Shown: positions 37,607-47,738, counted from the stretch's first letter. The stretch: DNA of 64,000 nucleotides from Bacteroidia bacterium (GCA_030427905.1 JAUICL010000001.1:124001-188000); one strand, 5' to 3'. Notes: generated by a model from the sequence alone, not told the origin. Program-made: numbers and translations.

Positions 37607-38768
37607 AGTTCTTTCCTTTTTTGGTTACTGGTTTCGGCTCTCCTTCAGTTACAGTACGGCTTACCGAGATAATCATACCCATGGCAATGCAGGTAAACCA
37701 CATGGATGTTCCCCCCATAGATACCAAAGGCAGCGGCTGCCCTGTAACGGGGAAGATGCTCACGGCTACGCCCATGTTGATCAAGGCCTGAATCCCAATC
37801 AAGAAACTCAACCCGACCACAAGAAGCGCGGGGAAATCTTTTTGCGTGTGCCGAGCTACTTTGACACATCGGTAGATGAAAATAATGTAGAGCAAGAGAA
37901 TTCCAGCTCCACCGAGAATGGTTCCATACTCTTCGATAATGAAGGCGTAGATCATATCGGAATAAGGGTGCGGCAGGTAGTTTCGCGAATCTCCACTTCC
38001 GGGGCCGCCTGGTAGCAAGCCACCCGACTGGATGGCCATCATGGCGTGTTCCTTTTGGTAGTTGGCATCGCTGTCACCCGATTCAAAATTTACGATTCGG
38101 GCCTTCCACGTTTCTGCACGTGGCAGCAATCCGGGAAAGCTCGAAGAAAGTACGATAAGAAACACAAAAGCGGCTACACCAGTCCCAACCGTTCCAATAA
38201 GATACTTGAAGGGCATTCCACCGATAAACAATAGGAGCATGCACACCATAAAGAGCATGGCCGCCGTAGAAAAGTTCGCAGGAAGAATGAGTCCACAAAT
38301 CAGAAGGATGGGCCCGATGATTGGGAGAAACCCTTCCTTCAGGTCTCCCAGAATATCTTTTTTGACTGTCAGCATCCGCGCCACATAGGTGATCAACACG
38401 ATTTTGGCGAGATCGGATGTTTGGAAGTTCTGATTGATGATAGGGATTTTAATCCATCGGGAAGCATCGTTGATGTTCTCTCCCATCAAGAGCGTGAGAA
38501 GCAGCAAACCAGCAGTAAGCCAAATTCCCATTTGCGCAATGCGCGCGAAATACTTGTAAGGCACCTTGTGTACGAAGTACATGATCAGAAACCCAGTTCC
38601 GAGCATAAGCGCGTGCTTAAACAAGTAGTAAAGCGTATTGCCGCCAGTGTACTTATAAGCCAGAGATGAAATACTCGAATACACGGCCAGAATAGACGTC
38701 AGCCCAAGAATCAAGCAAACCATCCAGATGGTTCGATCGCCTTTTAGGTATTTGAAAAGTCCATTCAT
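37593..38768 (-). CDS. ftsW: FtsW-type SEDS peptidoglycan glycosyltransferase
   Basis: FtsW is a SEDS-family polytopic membrane enzyme that polymerises lipid II at the septum with its partner PBP FtsI. The 391-residue protein has about ten hydrophobic helices. Family motifs include NDASRWIKIP, KIVLITYVARML, GGLLPGGPGSGDSRNYLPHPYSD, which I split as GGLLPGGPGSG and LPHPYSD, IIEEYGTILG and the late PLVSMGGTSMW. It begins inside the stop of the second MurD-domain gene (ATGA overlap). Confidence 0.96.
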   Translation of the reverse strand: MNGLFKYLKGDRTIWMVCLILGLTSILAVYSSISSLAYKYTGGNTLYYLFKHALMLGTGFLIMYFVHKVPYKYFARIAQMGIWLTAGLLLLTLLMGENINDASRWIKIPIINQNFQTSDLAKIVLITYVARMLTVKKDILGDLKEGFLPIIGPILLICGLILPANFSTAAMLFMVCMLLLFIGGMPFKYLIGTVGTGVAAFVFLIVLSSSFPGLLPRAETWKARIVNFESGDSDANYQKEHAMMAIQSGGLLPGGPGSGDSRNYLPHPYSDMIYAFIIEEYGTILGGAGILLLYIIFIYRCVKVARHTQKDFPALLVVGLSFLIGIQALINMGVAVSIFPVTGQPLPLVSMGGTSMWFTCIAMGMIISVSRTVTEGEPKPVTKKGKNYAVA

Positions 38769-39292
38769 TCTCTTTCTTTCAAATCGTTTACGACTTGGAT
38801 AAAGGCCTGACCGCGGTCGGCGTAATTGTTATAATCATCTTTTATGGCGCAGCTCGGTGAAAACACTACCGCATCGCCATCTTCAGCCATTTCATACACT
38901 TTCTGAACAGCGTCTTCCAATTCGATGCTCGCATCAAACGTGGCAACGACTCCACCCAGCTTCTTTTTCATGTCTTGTCCCAGTCCACCATACACCACGA
39001 TGCCTTCAACTTTTGCTTCCACGTACTTCTCGATCAAAGCGTAATCGCGATCGTGAGATGCCGATGCAACGAGCCATCTAATGGGCTTATCGATGCACTT
39101 GAAGGAATCTCTCGTACTCAAAAGATCACTCGCTTTGGTGTCGCAGTAAAACTCCACACCCGAAACTTTGCGCACAAAGTCGAGCCGATACGGCGTTTTG
39201 GCAATATTTCGCTTCAGACTCGGCTTGGCAGTTAAATCCTTATCGACCTGACTCTTTTTACTCTTGTGTATGGTGTACTTGTTGTCAGGCAC
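38765..39292 (-). CDS. stand-alone MurD C-terminal-domain protein 2
   Basis: The 175-residue protein aligns with only the last 150 or so residues of MurD from the same operon. MurD's HRLEFVATIHGIKFIND corresponds here to YRLDFVRKVSGVEFYCD, IVWIVGGVDKGNDYSML to IRWLVASASHDRDYALI, and LSPACASFDLFENYEQRG to FSPSCAIKDDYNNYADRG. The Mur-ligase P-loop and central ATPase domain are absent, so it cannot be a ligase by itself. The basic 35-residue N-terminal extension has no counterpart. The MurD substrate motif DSKAT reads DTKAS. It starts 2 bases after paralogue 1 and overlaps ftsW by 4 bases. Function unknown; a scaffold or regulatory role is possible. Confidence 0.85.
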   Translation of the reverse strand: MPDNKYTIHKSKKSQVDKDLTAKPSLKRNIAKTPYRLDFVRKVSGVEFYCDTKASDLLSTRDSFKCIDKPIRWLVASASHDRDYALIEKYVEAKVEGIVVYGGLGQDMKKKLGGVVATFDASIELEDAVQKVYEMAEDGDAVVFSPSCAIKDDYNNYADRGQAFIQVVNDLKERE

Positions 39293-39294
39293 GT

Positions 39295-39810
39295 TTACAG
39301 ACTTCCTTTTCTTTTTAGCTCCACCAGGCGATTGAAGTAAGCGCCTCGTTCTTTATAGTTCTCGAAGGGGTCGGATGCCCGGCAGCCCGGTGAGAAAATC
39401 ACTTCATCTTGGTCGCGAGCTAGCTCAAGGCTAATGTCGAGCGCTTCGCTCCACGTGTTTGCCGAGACAAACATGCGCGATGCACCCCACAATTTTTCGA
39501 GAAGCTTGTTGGATTGGCTTCCAACAGCTACGATGGCAGAAACTTTCTCTTCAACTACTTCAGCCAAAAGGTGCATATCTCTGCTACGCTCATTGGCTTC
39601 GGCGATCCATATCACAGGTTTTTCGAAAGTCATAAGCGACTCGGCTACCTTGTCCACAGAGGTAGCGGCTGAATCATTTATGAGTCTTACCCCTTGAATC
39701 CAACCCATTTCATTGAATTCAAACGGCATGAGATCTTTCAATCCGCGCTCACGCGATTGAATGAGCTCACTCAACCTGGCACGGTCAATATGTGCTTGTC
39801 GTTCTTTCAT
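39295..39810 (-). CDS. stand-alone MurD C-terminal-domain protein 1
   Basis: The 171-residue protein also matches the C-terminal domain of MurD without the N-terminal or ATPase domains. The start MKERQAHIDRARL at 39810 follows the murD stop by one base; longer frames would run back into murD. MurD KFINDSKATN corresponds to RLINDSAATS, so the motif lysine is lost. MurD LSPACASFDLFENYEQRG corresponds to FSPGCRASDPFENYKERG. The central Rossmann-type pattern (VIWIAEANERSRDMHLL, VSAIVAVGSQSNKLL) is intact, arguing for a folded, maintained protein. It is part of the unbroken chain murD - this gene - paralogue 2 - ftsW. Confidence 0.85.
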   Translation of the reverse strand: MKERQAHIDRARLSELIQSRERGLKDLMPFEFNEMGWIQGVRLINDSAATSVDKVAESLMTFEKPVIWIAEANERSRDMHLLAEVVEEKVSAIVAVGSQSNKLLEKLWGASRMFVSANTWSEALDISLELARDQDEVIFSPGCRASDPFENYKERGAYFNRLVELKRKGSL

Positions 39811-39811
39811 A

Positions 39812-41143
39812 TTATAGGGCTCTGATTGCTCTTTTGAATTGGTGTCCGCGCTGCTCGTAGTTTTCGAATAGGTCGAAACTCGCGCAAGCTGGTGAAAGAA
39901 GCACAACATCACCTTTGGTTCCGAAACGGTAGCCGAGATTTACAGCTTCATCTGCTGTTGATGCTTCTTCGATCACTTCGACCATCGGTGAGAAAAAGTC
40001 GATTACCTTCTTATTGTCCTTTCCAAGACAGATTATGGCTTTTACCTTCTCTCTAACGAGTGGCTCTAGCATAGAATAGTCATTGCCCTTGTCCACACCA
40101 CCTACAATCCAAACGATGGGCTCTGCGATACTCTCCAAGGCATACCATGTTGAATTGACGTTAGTCGCTTTCGAGTCATTGATAAATTTAATTCCGTGGA
40201 TGGTTGCAACGAACTCCAAACGGTGTTCTACGTTTTGGAAGTCGGATAGACTTTCGCGAACGATTTCCTTTCTGATCTCGAAGATTCTTGCTGCGACACT
40301 CGCCGCCATCGAGTTGCTGGTGTTGTGCTTGCCTTGCAATGCTAATTCGTGTATGGACATTTCAAATGGTTTATTAGTAAGGTTTACTACAATATTTTCT
40401 TCTTCTAAAAAGGCGCCTTCTCGCACCGGGTGGTTCAGGGAATAGGGATGGAACTGCGCTTTGATATCTCTCGACTCATTGCCCTTTCGGATCACTGGAT
40501 CGTCATCCCAAAAGATGAAATGATCTTCGCCATCCTGGTTCATGGTCATTCGATACTTGGCATCTATATAGTTGTCGAACTCTCCTTCGTACCGATCTAG
40601 GTGATCGGGGGTGATATTGAGCAAAATCGCTATATAGGGCTTGAAGTGAACGATGTCGTCAAGCTGAAAACTGCTCACTTCAACGACATAAACATCTCGG
40701 TCTCTCTCCGCCACTGCTCCAGCAAAACTCTGACCGATGTTTCCTACTACAGCCACATCCAAACCAGCCTTCTCAAAAATGTGGTAGATCAACGATGTCG
40801 TTGTGGTCTTCCCGTTGGTGCCTGTTATCGCTACGATCTTTCCGTCGGTATGGCGCGATGCGAATTCCACTTCTGAAATCACTTCAGCACCACCGGCCAT
40901 TAGATCTTTGATAAGAGGAATGTGCCCCGGAATGCCCGGACTTTTCACCACCAAATCTGGCTGACCAATACCACTCTTTGAGTGTCCATTTTCTTCCCAG
41001 AAAATACCCGTCTTGTTCAGAACGTCTTTGTACTTTTCTTTGACTTTGCCCCTGTCTGAAACCCTGACTTGGTAGCCGAGTTTCACACCGAGCAAGGCCG
41101 CTCCTACGCCACTCTCTCCCGCACCTAATACGAGCAAATCCAT
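39812..41143 (-). CDS. murD: UDP-N-acetylmuramoylalanine--D-glutamate ligase MurD
   Basis: MurD adds D-Glu to UDP-MurNAc-L-Ala. The complete 443-residue protein begins [19 protein letters not shown] and has the P-loop [13 protein letters not shown] near residue 105. The C-terminal domain has FINDSKATNVNSTW and LLSPACASFDLFENYEQRG. All three Mur ligase domains are present, so the two following C-domain genes are extra copies rather than its broken pieces. It shares one base with the mraY stop. Confidence 0.98.
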   Translation of the reverse strand: MDLLVLGAGESGVGAALLGVKLGYQVRVSDRGKVKEKYKDVLNKTGIFWEENGHSKSGIGQPDLVVKSPGIPGHIPLIKDLMAGGAEVISEVEFASRHTDGKIVAITGTNGKTTTTSLIYHIFEKAGLDVAVVGNIGQSFAGAVAERDRDVYVVEVSSFQLDDIVHFKPYIAILLNITPDHLDRYEGEFDNYIDAKYRMTMNQDGEDHFIFWDDDPVIRKGNESRDIKAQFHPYSLNHPVREGAFLEEENIVVNLTNKPFEMSIHELALQGKHNTSNSMAASVAARIFEIRKEIVRESLSDFQNVEHRLEFVATIHGIKFINDSKATNVNSTWYALESIAEPIVWIVGGVDKGNDYSMLEPLVREKVKAIICLGKDNKKVIDFFSPMVEVIEEASTADEAVNLGYRFGTKGDVVLLSPACASFDLFENYEQRGHQFKRAIRAL

Positions 41144-42372
41144 TAGCGAAGCTTAAGCGTCACAATGGTGAGAACAGCAAGGAGTATCCCCACAATCCAA
41201 AACCGAGACACGATTTTAGCTTCGTGTAATCCCTGTTTTTGATAGTGGTGGTGCAAGGGAGCCATCAAAAAGATTCGCCGCCCTTCTCCGTATTTCTTTT
41301 TGGTGTACTTGAAGTATGACACTTGAAGCATCACCGATAAATTCTCTATTAAAAACACCCCACAGAACAGCGGAATGAGTAGTTCTTTGCGAATAGCCAA
41401 GGCAAAAACGGCGATGATTCCACCGAGTGCCAAACTTCCTGTATCGCCCATAAATACTTGAGCCGGGAAGGAGTTATACCAAAGGAAACCGATACAGGCC
41501 CCAACAAAAGCACCGATGAAAACGGTGAGCTCTCCTGAATTGGGGATAAACATGATATTGAGGTAATCGGCAAACACCATATTACCCGAAACAAAGGCGA
41601 AAATGGCCAAGACCACTCCGATTATAGCCGAAGTCCCCGTAGCCAGGCCATCCAACCCATCAGTCATATTGGCTCCATTCGAAACGGCAGTAACCAAGAA
41701 AATCACGATTGGAATAAAGATGAGCCAAGCCCACTTTTTGGCACTCTCAGGACTCAAAAACCCGAGTAACCATGCGTAGTCAAACTCGTTGTTCTTCACA
41801 AATGGAATGGTCGTTTTCACCGACTTTTCTTCCACCCAATTGTCGCCTACATCTCCGGCCTGTGCAATCTCTACTTCGTTTTCACTAACCTTTTGCTTAC
41901 TGACAACTCCATCATTAAAAAACAGCATGGAGCCTACGATAACTCCAACCAATACCTGCCCTACAACCTTAAATTTTCCAGCCAGACCTTTTTTGTTCTT
42001 CTTGAATACCTTGATGTAATCGTCTATAAAACCGATGCTCCCGAGCATAACCGTCGTAACGAGCATGATCACGATGTAAATATTGTCGAGCCTTGCGAAA
42101 AGGAGTGTTGGAATAAGTATGGCAGAAAGGATGATCAATCCACCCATAGTCGGGGTACCCTGCTTTTGAAGCTGCCCATCGAGCCCCAAGTCACGAACCG
42201 TTTCGCCTACTTGCTTCTTGTGCAATAAGGCGATAAGCGACTTTCCGAAGAGAAGAGAAATTATCAGTGAAGTAATCACCGCCATAGCCGCTCTAAATGA
42301 GATATACTGAAATACCCCTACCCCTGGCAGATCAAAACTAGAATCGAGGAAGTCAAAAAGTGAATAGAGCAT
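41143..42372 (-). CDS. mraY: phospho-N-acetylmuramoyl-pentapeptide transferase MraY
   Basis: MraY makes lipid I by transferring phospho-MurNAc-pentapeptide to undecaprenyl phosphate in the inner membrane. The 409-residue protein has about ten transmembrane helices and the motifs [42 protein letters not shown] and [11 protein letters not shown]. Compared with the usual 360 residues it has a hydrophilic insert of about 45 residues (around 155-200, rich in Glu/Lys/Val), an enlargement I recall from other Bacteroidota. Confidence 0.97.
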   Translation of the reverse strand: MLYSLFDFLDSSFDLPGVGVFQYISFRAAMAVITSLIISLLFGKSLIALLHKKQVGETVRDLGLDGQLQKQGTPTMGGLIILSAILIPTLLFARLDNIYIVIMLVTTVMLGSIGFIDDYIKVFKKNKKGLAGKFKVVGQVLVGVIVGSMLFFNDGVVSKQKVSENEVEIAQAGDVGDNWVEEKSVKTTIPFVKNNEFDYAWLLGFLSPESAKKWAWLIFIPIVIFLVTAVSNGANMTDGLDGLATGTSAIIGVVLAIFAFVSGNMVFADYLNIMFIPNSGELTVFIGAFVGACIGFLWYNSFPAQVFMGDTGSLALGGIIAVFALAIRKELLIPLFCGVFLIENLSVMLQVSYFKYTKKKYGEGRRIFLMAPLHHHYQKQGLHEAKIVSRFWIVGILLAVLTIVTLKLR

Positions 42373-43841
42373 CAGTGATTGAGCATTTTAAAGGTGTCGT
42401 GAACTATAGCGAAGTCGTCAAACGGTAATTTCTCACCATTGATATCCTGGTATTTTTCGTGGCCTTTACCCGCGATAAGAATGATATCTCCTTCCACAGC
42501 AATCGAACAGGCCATTTTGATAGCTTCTTTCCTATCTACTATCGTATTCGTTTTCTTGTAGTCCTGAGGCTCTACCCCTTTCATCATATCATCGATAATC
42601 GACTGGGGATTTTCCGTTCTTGGATTATCAGATGTGAGAATCACGCGATCGCTAAACTTGCAGGCTATTCGAGCCATCTCGGGTCTCTTAGTCTTGTCGC
42701 GATCTCCTCCACAACCCACTACGGTAATGACAGTCTCGTTCTTTGTTCGAATGTCTTCAATGGTCTTGAGTACATTCTTCAATGCATCTGGTGTGTGGGC
42801 GTAATCGACAATTGCCGCAATCCCATCCGGACTCATCACATACTCAAACCGACCAGAAACTGGGTTAATATTGCTTAGCGCTGTAAGCACATCCATTTGC
42901 GACTCACCGAGCAGCATAGCCGTTCCGTAAGCACTGAGAATATTGTAAGCATTAAACCGTCCAACCAACTTGGCATAGAGATCGAATCCATCAATATTCA
43001 AACAAAGTCCTGTAAACTGATTCTCGATGACTTTCGCCTTAAAGTCGGCCATGGACTTAAGCGCAAAGGTTTTCTGCACTTCCGACTTACAATTCTGAAG
43101 CATCGTCAGACCTTGTCGATCGTCGAGATTTACCAATGCGAATGATTCGCGTGGGAGATTATCAAATAGCAGCTTTTTCGCGCCGATATATGCATCGAAA
43201 GTCTCGTGGTAGTCGAGGTGGTCGTGCGTAATATTTGTGAATACAGCTCCTGCGAATTTCACTCCAGCAACTCGCTTTTGATGGAGGGCGTGCGAACTCA
43301 CTTCCATAAAACAATAGGTGCATCCCGCTTCTACCATTTTACGGAGAAGGGCGTTAATGCTAAGCGCATCCGGAGTAGTATGTGTCGAGGCGATTACCTC
43401 GTTGTGAATCTTATTCTCAACCGTAGAAATCAATCCTACCTTCTTACCCAAAAGCTTGTACAAGCCATAAAGCATGGTGGTACACGTGGTCTTACCATTA
43501 GTGCCCGTAATACCAACCAACCTGAGCTCATTCGAAGGATTGTCGTAGAAATTGGCGGCCATCACTCCGAGTGCGTGCTGCGAATCTTCTACTTGGATGT
43601 AGGTAATCTCTTCGCGAGTGGACTCAGGTATCTCTTCACAAACCACGGCAATTGCACCACCTTCAATGGCTTTATCGATAAACTCATGCCCATCGACATT
43701 GGTGCCACGGGTAGCCACAAATAGCGAAAACCCAACCACTTTTCGGCTATCAAAAGCGATGGCTTCAACCGCAATATTGGTTGTGCCGATCACTCGCCGA
43801 ATCTTCGTTTCGTATAGTATGTCTTGCAGGAGTTTCATCAC
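42372..43841 (-). CDS. murE: UDP-N-acetylmuramyl-tripeptide synthetase MurE
   Basis: MurE adds the third peptide residue. The 489-residue protein has the P-loop [14 protein letters not shown], the central [21 protein letters not shown] (given in part: [10 protein letters not shown]), and the C-terminal DNPR motif in [11 protein letters not shown], which in characterised MurE enzymes specifies meso-diaminopimelate. So the cell wall is probably of the mDAP type. It shares one base with mraY and overlaps ftsI by 4 bases. Confidence 0.97.
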   Translation of the reverse strand: MMKLLQDILYETKIRRVIGTTNIAVEAIAFDSRKVVGFSLFVATRGTNVDGHEFIDKAIEGGAIAVVCEEIPESTREEITYIQVEDSQHALGVMAANFYDNPSNELRLVGITGTNGKTTCTTMLYGLYKLLGKKVGLISTVENKIHNEVIASTHTTPDALSINALLRKMVEAGCTYCFMEVSSHALHQKRVAGVKFAGAVFTNITHDHLDYHETFDAYIGAKKLLFDNLPRESFALVNLDDRQGLTMLQNCKSEVQKTFALKSMADFKAKVIENQFTGLCLNIDGFDLYAKLVGRFNAYNILSAYGTAMLLGESQMDVLTALSNINPVSGRFEYVMSPDGIAAIVDYAHTPDALKNVLKTIEDIRTKNETVITVVGCGGDRDKTKRPEMARIACKFSDRVILTSDNPRTENPQSIIDDMMKGVEPQDYKKTNTIVDRKEAIKMACSIAVEGDIILIAGKGHEKYQDINGEKLPFDDFAIVHDTFKMLNH

Positions 43842-45952
43842 GAAAGTTCTATGGTTATGGTGTTCGAATTTTTAACTGATGATCCCGGCGGGACGCTTTG
43901 CTTGGTGATCATTCCAGCACCTTGCACCTTGACTTGCAGACCAGCATCTTCAAGCAGGTAAAGTCCATCTCGTAAGCCCATCCCCACGACATTCGGAACG
44001 ATCCCATCCTTTACCGATCGTTGGTTTATCGTAACAGTATCGCGACCAGTTCGAGTGGTAACCCACTGGTAATCTTTGCTCTGATCTTGAATTGGCACGT
44101 TAAACTCTTGAAAAAGCGTTTTGAGATCGTCGGCGTTTCCGCTCATAGAAACAGGCACATGCACTGCCATCTGGTTTCTAGTTGGCTCTTGATGTTTGAT
44201 CAAATCGTAGCGCTGTGCGTAGACCTTATCAGAAATTTCTTTGAAGACTGGTCCAGCCACTTGATTTCCGTAATACACATTATTTGAAGGGCCATTTACA
44301 ACAACGATACAGGTATATTCTGGGGCTTCGGCTGGGAAGTACCCGACGAAAGAAGCCTGGTAACTCACCGCCTGATCGGACTTATAACCGTATTGAGCGT
44401 TGGCAATTTGGGCCGTCCCCGTCTTCCCAGCAATAGCATACTCTCCAAAGCGCAAGTTTGAAGCAGTCCCTTCATCAGAGACTACGCTCTCCAGCATGCG
44501 TTTAGCCATTTGAATGGTAGACCTAGAAGCAATCGCACGGTTTATAACCACAGGCTTATTAACCCGCACTACCTCACCATTTCGCTTCACCTGCTCTACA
44601 AACAAGGGCTTCACCATAACACCATCGTTGGCTACTGCATTGTAAAACGTCAAGATTTGTAGGGGGGTCATGAGCGTTTCGTACCCAATACTCATCCAAG
44701 GCAGGGTCACCCCAGACCACGATGGATCTGAAGGATCTTTAATTTTCGGCATACCCTCACCTGCTATTTCAAGGCCGAGCTGCGACCCGAGCCCCAACTT
44801 GTGAAGACGATCTACAAACCTTCGGGGATTATCGCCATAATTCTCTACTACCAATTTTGAAATGGCAACGTTGGACGATTTTTGAAAAGAAGTAAGCACA
44901 TCAATCTTCCCGTACCCTTTGTCATTGCTATCGCGCATCCAGCGATCATAAAACTTAACCCTTCCGCGCTCCGTATCTACCGAATCGGTTAGCTTCACCT
45001 TTCCATCTTCGAAAGCAGCCATCAAGGATGCTAACTTGAATGTAGAGCCAGGCTCAGTGGCCTCACCAACTGCGTAGTTGTAGACTTCTCGGTAGGTGCT
45101 GTCAGACGTCAGTGAAAGGTTAGCAATGGCCTTGACATACCCCGTCTTCACTTCCATCAAGACCGCACACCCATATCTGGCATTGTGCTTTTCCAATTGC
45201 TTTCGCAAGGCACTTGTTGCCACGTCTTGGATGTTGACGTCAATCGTTGTGTAGATATCACAACCATCTTCGGGCTCCACTTCATTACGGCTGTCAAGAG
45301 GCATCCACACCCCTCCTGCCAAACGCTTCTCATAGCGCTGACCAGGTCTACCGCGGAGCTCACTATTGTATGCCCCTTCTATTCCGACCGGCTGAACACC
45401 TTCACGCTGATACCCTACTGTGCGCGCTGCAAGACCTTTAAATGGCTGCAATCGCACGGTGCGCTTCTCGAATATGACACCACTTTTGAAACGTCCTTCG
45501 CGGAAGAGCGGAAATTCTTGAGCTTGCATCACGGCATCAAAATCCACATCATCTTGAATGAGTAGATACCGGTTGCCTTTTTCGCGAGCTCTCATCATTC
45601 GCGACTTATACTCTTGTGGCGAGCGATCTTTAAAAAGCTGACTCAGACAAATTGACAAGGAATCAATATTTGACTTTAGACGCTCATCGGTCAAACCATC
45701 TGCGCGCATATCCATCCTAATTTGATAGATCGGCACTGAAGTAGCCAACATATCGCCATTGGCAGCGTAAATATTTCCTCGAACCGGCTTAATTTCGTTG
45801 AGCTCAGTGGTCAAGTGCTCTACCTTTTCACTCCACTTCTCACCATCGATGAATTGGATATGAATGATCTTCCCAATAACCGCTAGGGCAAAGAGAACCA
45901 TTCCAATGAATACCAACCTCGCCTTGAATATCATCTTCTGCTTATCCATCAC
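43838..45952 (-). CDS. ftsI: penicillin-binding protein FtsI with PASTA domain
   Basis: FtsI is the septal transpeptidase that cross-links peptidoglycan. The 704-residue protein has one N-terminal transmembrane helix (about residues 9-27), the PBP dimerisation region, and a transpeptidase domain with active-site STFK in EPGSTFKLASL, SSN in QKSSNVAIS and KTG in IAGKTGTAQ. A single PASTA domain (IVPNVVGMGLRDGLYLLE to the end) closes it; PASTA on the septal PBP is absent in E. coli but usual in Bacteroidota. It overlaps both neighbours by 4 bases. Confidence 0.96.
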   Translation of the reverse strand: MMDKQKMIFKARLVFIGMVLFALAVIGKIIHIQFIDGEKWSEKVEHLTTELNEIKPVRGNIYAANGDMLATSVPIYQIRMDMRADGLTDERLKSNIDSLSICLSQLFKDRSPQEYKSRMMRAREKGNRYLLIQDDVDFDAVMQAQEFPLFREGRFKSGVIFEKRTVRLQPFKGLAARTVGYQREGVQPVGIEGAYNSELRGRPGQRYEKRLAGGVWMPLDSRNEVEPEDGCDIYTTIDVNIQDVATSALRKQLEKHNARYGCAVLMEVKTGYVKAIANLSLTSDSTYREVYNYAVGEATEPGSTFKLASLMAAFEDGKVKLTDSVDTERGRVKFYDRWMRDSNDKGYGKIDVLTSFQKSSNVAISKLVVENYGDNPRRFVDRLHKLGLGSQLGLEIAGEGMPKIKDPSDPSWSGVTLPWMSIGYETLMTPLQILTFYNAVANDGVMVKPLFVEQVKRNGEVVRVNKPVVINRAIASRSTIQMAKRMLESVVSDEGTASNLRFGEYAIAGKTGTAQIANAQYGYKSDQAVSYQASFVGYFPAEAPEYTCIVVVNGPSNNVYYGNQVAGPVFKEISDKVYAQRYDLIKHQEPTRNQMAVHVPVSMSGNADDLKTLFQEFNVPIQDQSKDYQWVTTRTGRDTVTINQRSVKDGIVPNVVGMGLRDGLYLLEDAGLQVKVQGAGMITKQSVPPGSSVKNSNTITIELS

Positions 45953-46338
45953 TCCCCTCCTTCTTCTAGATTGTCGAGCTCAGACACCCGAATAATTGTG
46001 GGTGGGTTGGTGGACTCTTCCAGGCCCATATCAGCAATGCTCCGCGCTATTTGAGACTGCTGTTTGAGTTGCTCAAGCCTGGCGTGAATAGCTAGGTTTC
46101 GCGCCTTGAGCTCTTGAAGCTCCGCTTCACTCGAAACCATTTCTTTCATATTGCTTTCAGCGAAATAGCCGTAGCCTATGAAACAAATCATAACACCAAC
46201 TAGGAAAACAATGAATCCCAAATTGGCTTGGACGTAATCGCGCGTCAAGAAACTACCATTGAGCACAGCAAAGAAACCCCTAGAGAAAGCTCCCTTACTC
46301 TTGGCAGGCTCTTCAGATTTCATTTTTTCCTTACTCAT
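45949..46338 (-). CDS. ftsL: FtsL-like bitopic division protein
   Basis: The 129-residue protein has a short cytoplasmic N-terminus rich in Lys/Glu, one transmembrane helix (about residues 40-60, LGFIVFLVGVMICFIGYGYF) and a periplasmic heptad-repeat coiled coil (about 68-100, with LQELKARNLAIHARLEQLK). This layout and the position between rsmH and ftsI match FtsL, the divisome linker that pairs with FtsB-type proteins. Sequence similarity in this family is weak, so the call rests on topology and position. Confidence 0.85.
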   Translation of the reverse strand: MSKEKMKSEEPAKSKGAFSRGFFAVLNGSFLTRDYVQANLGFIVFLVGVMICFIGYGYFAESNMKEMVSSEAELQELKARNLAIHARLEQLKQQSQIARSIADMGLEESTNPPTIIRVSELDNLEEGGE

Positions 46339-47248
46339 TCCTCGTTGCTATTCTCAACTTTGCGCTACGCGCTCTATTATTCTCTTCAATCTCTTTCTCA
46401 CTAGGTACTATCGGCATTCCTTTGCCTGGTGTAAATGGCCTGATCTTGTTACCAAAAAAGTCTTGCTCAACATCTCCAGAAAAGTTTCCATCACGCATAA
46501 ACCTTTTTACTAATCGATCTTCGAGCGAGTGATATGAAATCACCACTAGCTTCCCCCCCGGTTTGATCACATCAGCCGTTTGCATCAACATATCTTCCAG
46601 CACTTTCATCTCTCCGTTTACCTCTATTCTCAACGCCTGAAAGACTTGAGCTAGAAATCGGTTGAGCTTGTGCGGAGATGTGAGCTTTTCAACCACACCT
46701 ATCAATTCACCTGTGCGTGTAATTGGCGATTCAGAGCGGGCAGACTCAATAACTCGAGCAATCCTTCCCGCTTCTCGCAATTCACCATAATCTCGAAAAA
46801 CGGCCTTAAGCTGATCAACTTCATATTCGTTCACCACCTTTTCTGCCGTCAGCGAAATGGTTTTACCCATCCGCATATCGAGCGGGCCATCTTGCCGAAT
46901 CGAAAATCCACGCTCACCTTCATCAAACTGATGAGATGAAACACCTAGATCGGCAAGCACACCATCCACCTGATTGAAACCAGAAAAGCGAAGGTGATTT
47001 TTGAGATATCGAAAATTGGATTGCACAAAGAAGAAACGGTCATCTTGAATTTGCGCATTCACTACCGCATCTTCATCTTGATCAAAACTTATCAGCTTAC
47101 CATTTTCACCTAGCCTAGAAAGAACTTCGCGGCTATGCCCCCCGCCGCCAAAGGTGACATCCACATAGATGCCGTTCACATCACTTATCAATCCCCCAAC
47201 ACTCTCATTCAAGAGCACCGGGCTATGGTATTCACTATGAATCTCCAT
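46331..47248 (-). CDS. rsmH: 16S rRNA (cytosine(1402)-N(4))-methyltransferase RsmH (MraW)
   Basis: RsmH methylates C1402 in the decoding centre of 16S rRNA. The 305-residue protein has the start YHSPVLLNESV, the SAM loop VDVTFGGGGHSREVL, the DLGVSSHQFDEGERGFS motif and the late VISYHSLEDRLVKRFM. It overlaps mraZ by 14 bases and ftsL by 8. Confidence 0.97.
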   Translation of the reverse strand: MEIHSEYHSPVLLNESVGGLISDVNGIYVDVTFGGGGHSREVLSRLGENGKLISFDQDEDAVVNAQIQDDRFFFVQSNFRYLKNHLRFSGFNQVDGVLADLGVSSHQFDEGERGFSIRQDGPLDMRMGKTISLTAEKVVNEYEVDQLKAVFRDYGELREAGRIARVIESARSESPITRTGELIGVVEKLTSPHKLNRFLAQVFQALRIEVNGEMKVLEDMLMQTADVIKPGGKLVVISYHSLEDRLVKRFMRDGNFSGDVEQDFFGNKIRPFTPGKGMPIVPSEKEIEENNRARSAKLRIATRNE

Positions 47249-47699
47249 CCCTGTTCAAATCCCCCATCACTTCTTCTGAAAGCGCAGCCATATCAACATC
47301 TTCATCAATCATCGCTTCGTAATTAGCCTTACTCCAGATCTCAATTCGATCACCATTCCCCGCCACTTTGATTTCCTTTTCGATTCCAGCATAAGCACAA
47401 AGCGAAGCAGGCAAAAGCAAACGACCTGCAGAATCGAGCTCCACAGGCGTAGCACCATTATTAAACTTCCGAATAAACTTGACATTCTTCGCAACAAATC
47501 GGTTGAGCCGCCCAATTTCAGACGACACTTCGTTCCATTGCTTCATTGGATAGAGAATCAAACACTTGTCAAACATGTCACGATTTATCACAAAACCTTC
47601 ATGCACAACGTCCTGCAGCTGCTTTTTGAGCCCTGCTGGCAACATCATCCGCCCTTTGGCATCCGACTTACAATCATATTCTCCTAACAAATTGAGCAC
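47235..47699 (-). CDS. mraZ: transcriptional regulator MraZ
   Basis: MraZ is a double AbrB-like DNA-binding protein which in E. coli represses its own dcw operon. The 154-residue protein starts MLNLLGEYDCKSDAKGRMMLPAGLKKQL and has the two SpoVT/AbrB hairpins; the second carries ELDSAGRLLLPASL. It is the first gene of the cluster, and a set of MraZ-type boxes lies 40-74 bases upstream of its start, which supports autoregulation. Confidence 0.97.
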   Translation of the reverse strand: MLNLLGEYDCKSDAKGRMMLPAGLKKQLQDVVHEGFVINRDMFDKCLILYPMKQWNEVSSEIGRLNRFVAKNVKFIRKFNNGATPVELDSAGRLLLPASLCAYAGIEKEIKVAGNGDRIEIWSKANYEAMIDEDVDMAALSEEVMGDLNRDGDS

Positions 47700-47738
47700 G
47701 CGACAAGTGATTCCTCAATGCTAAAGTAGAAAATGTTT

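Noticed and set aside
38765-39912. murD pseudogene fragments or a frameshifted second murD
   Set aside because: The upstream murD is complete, both extra genes are open with tight operon spacing, both cover the same C-terminal domain and no N-terminal fragments are found, so they are not pieces of one broken gene.
41780-41940. foreign insertion in MraY
   Set aside because: The roughly 45-residue hydrophilic insert keeps the frame and resembles the longer MraY forms I recall from other Bacteroidota.
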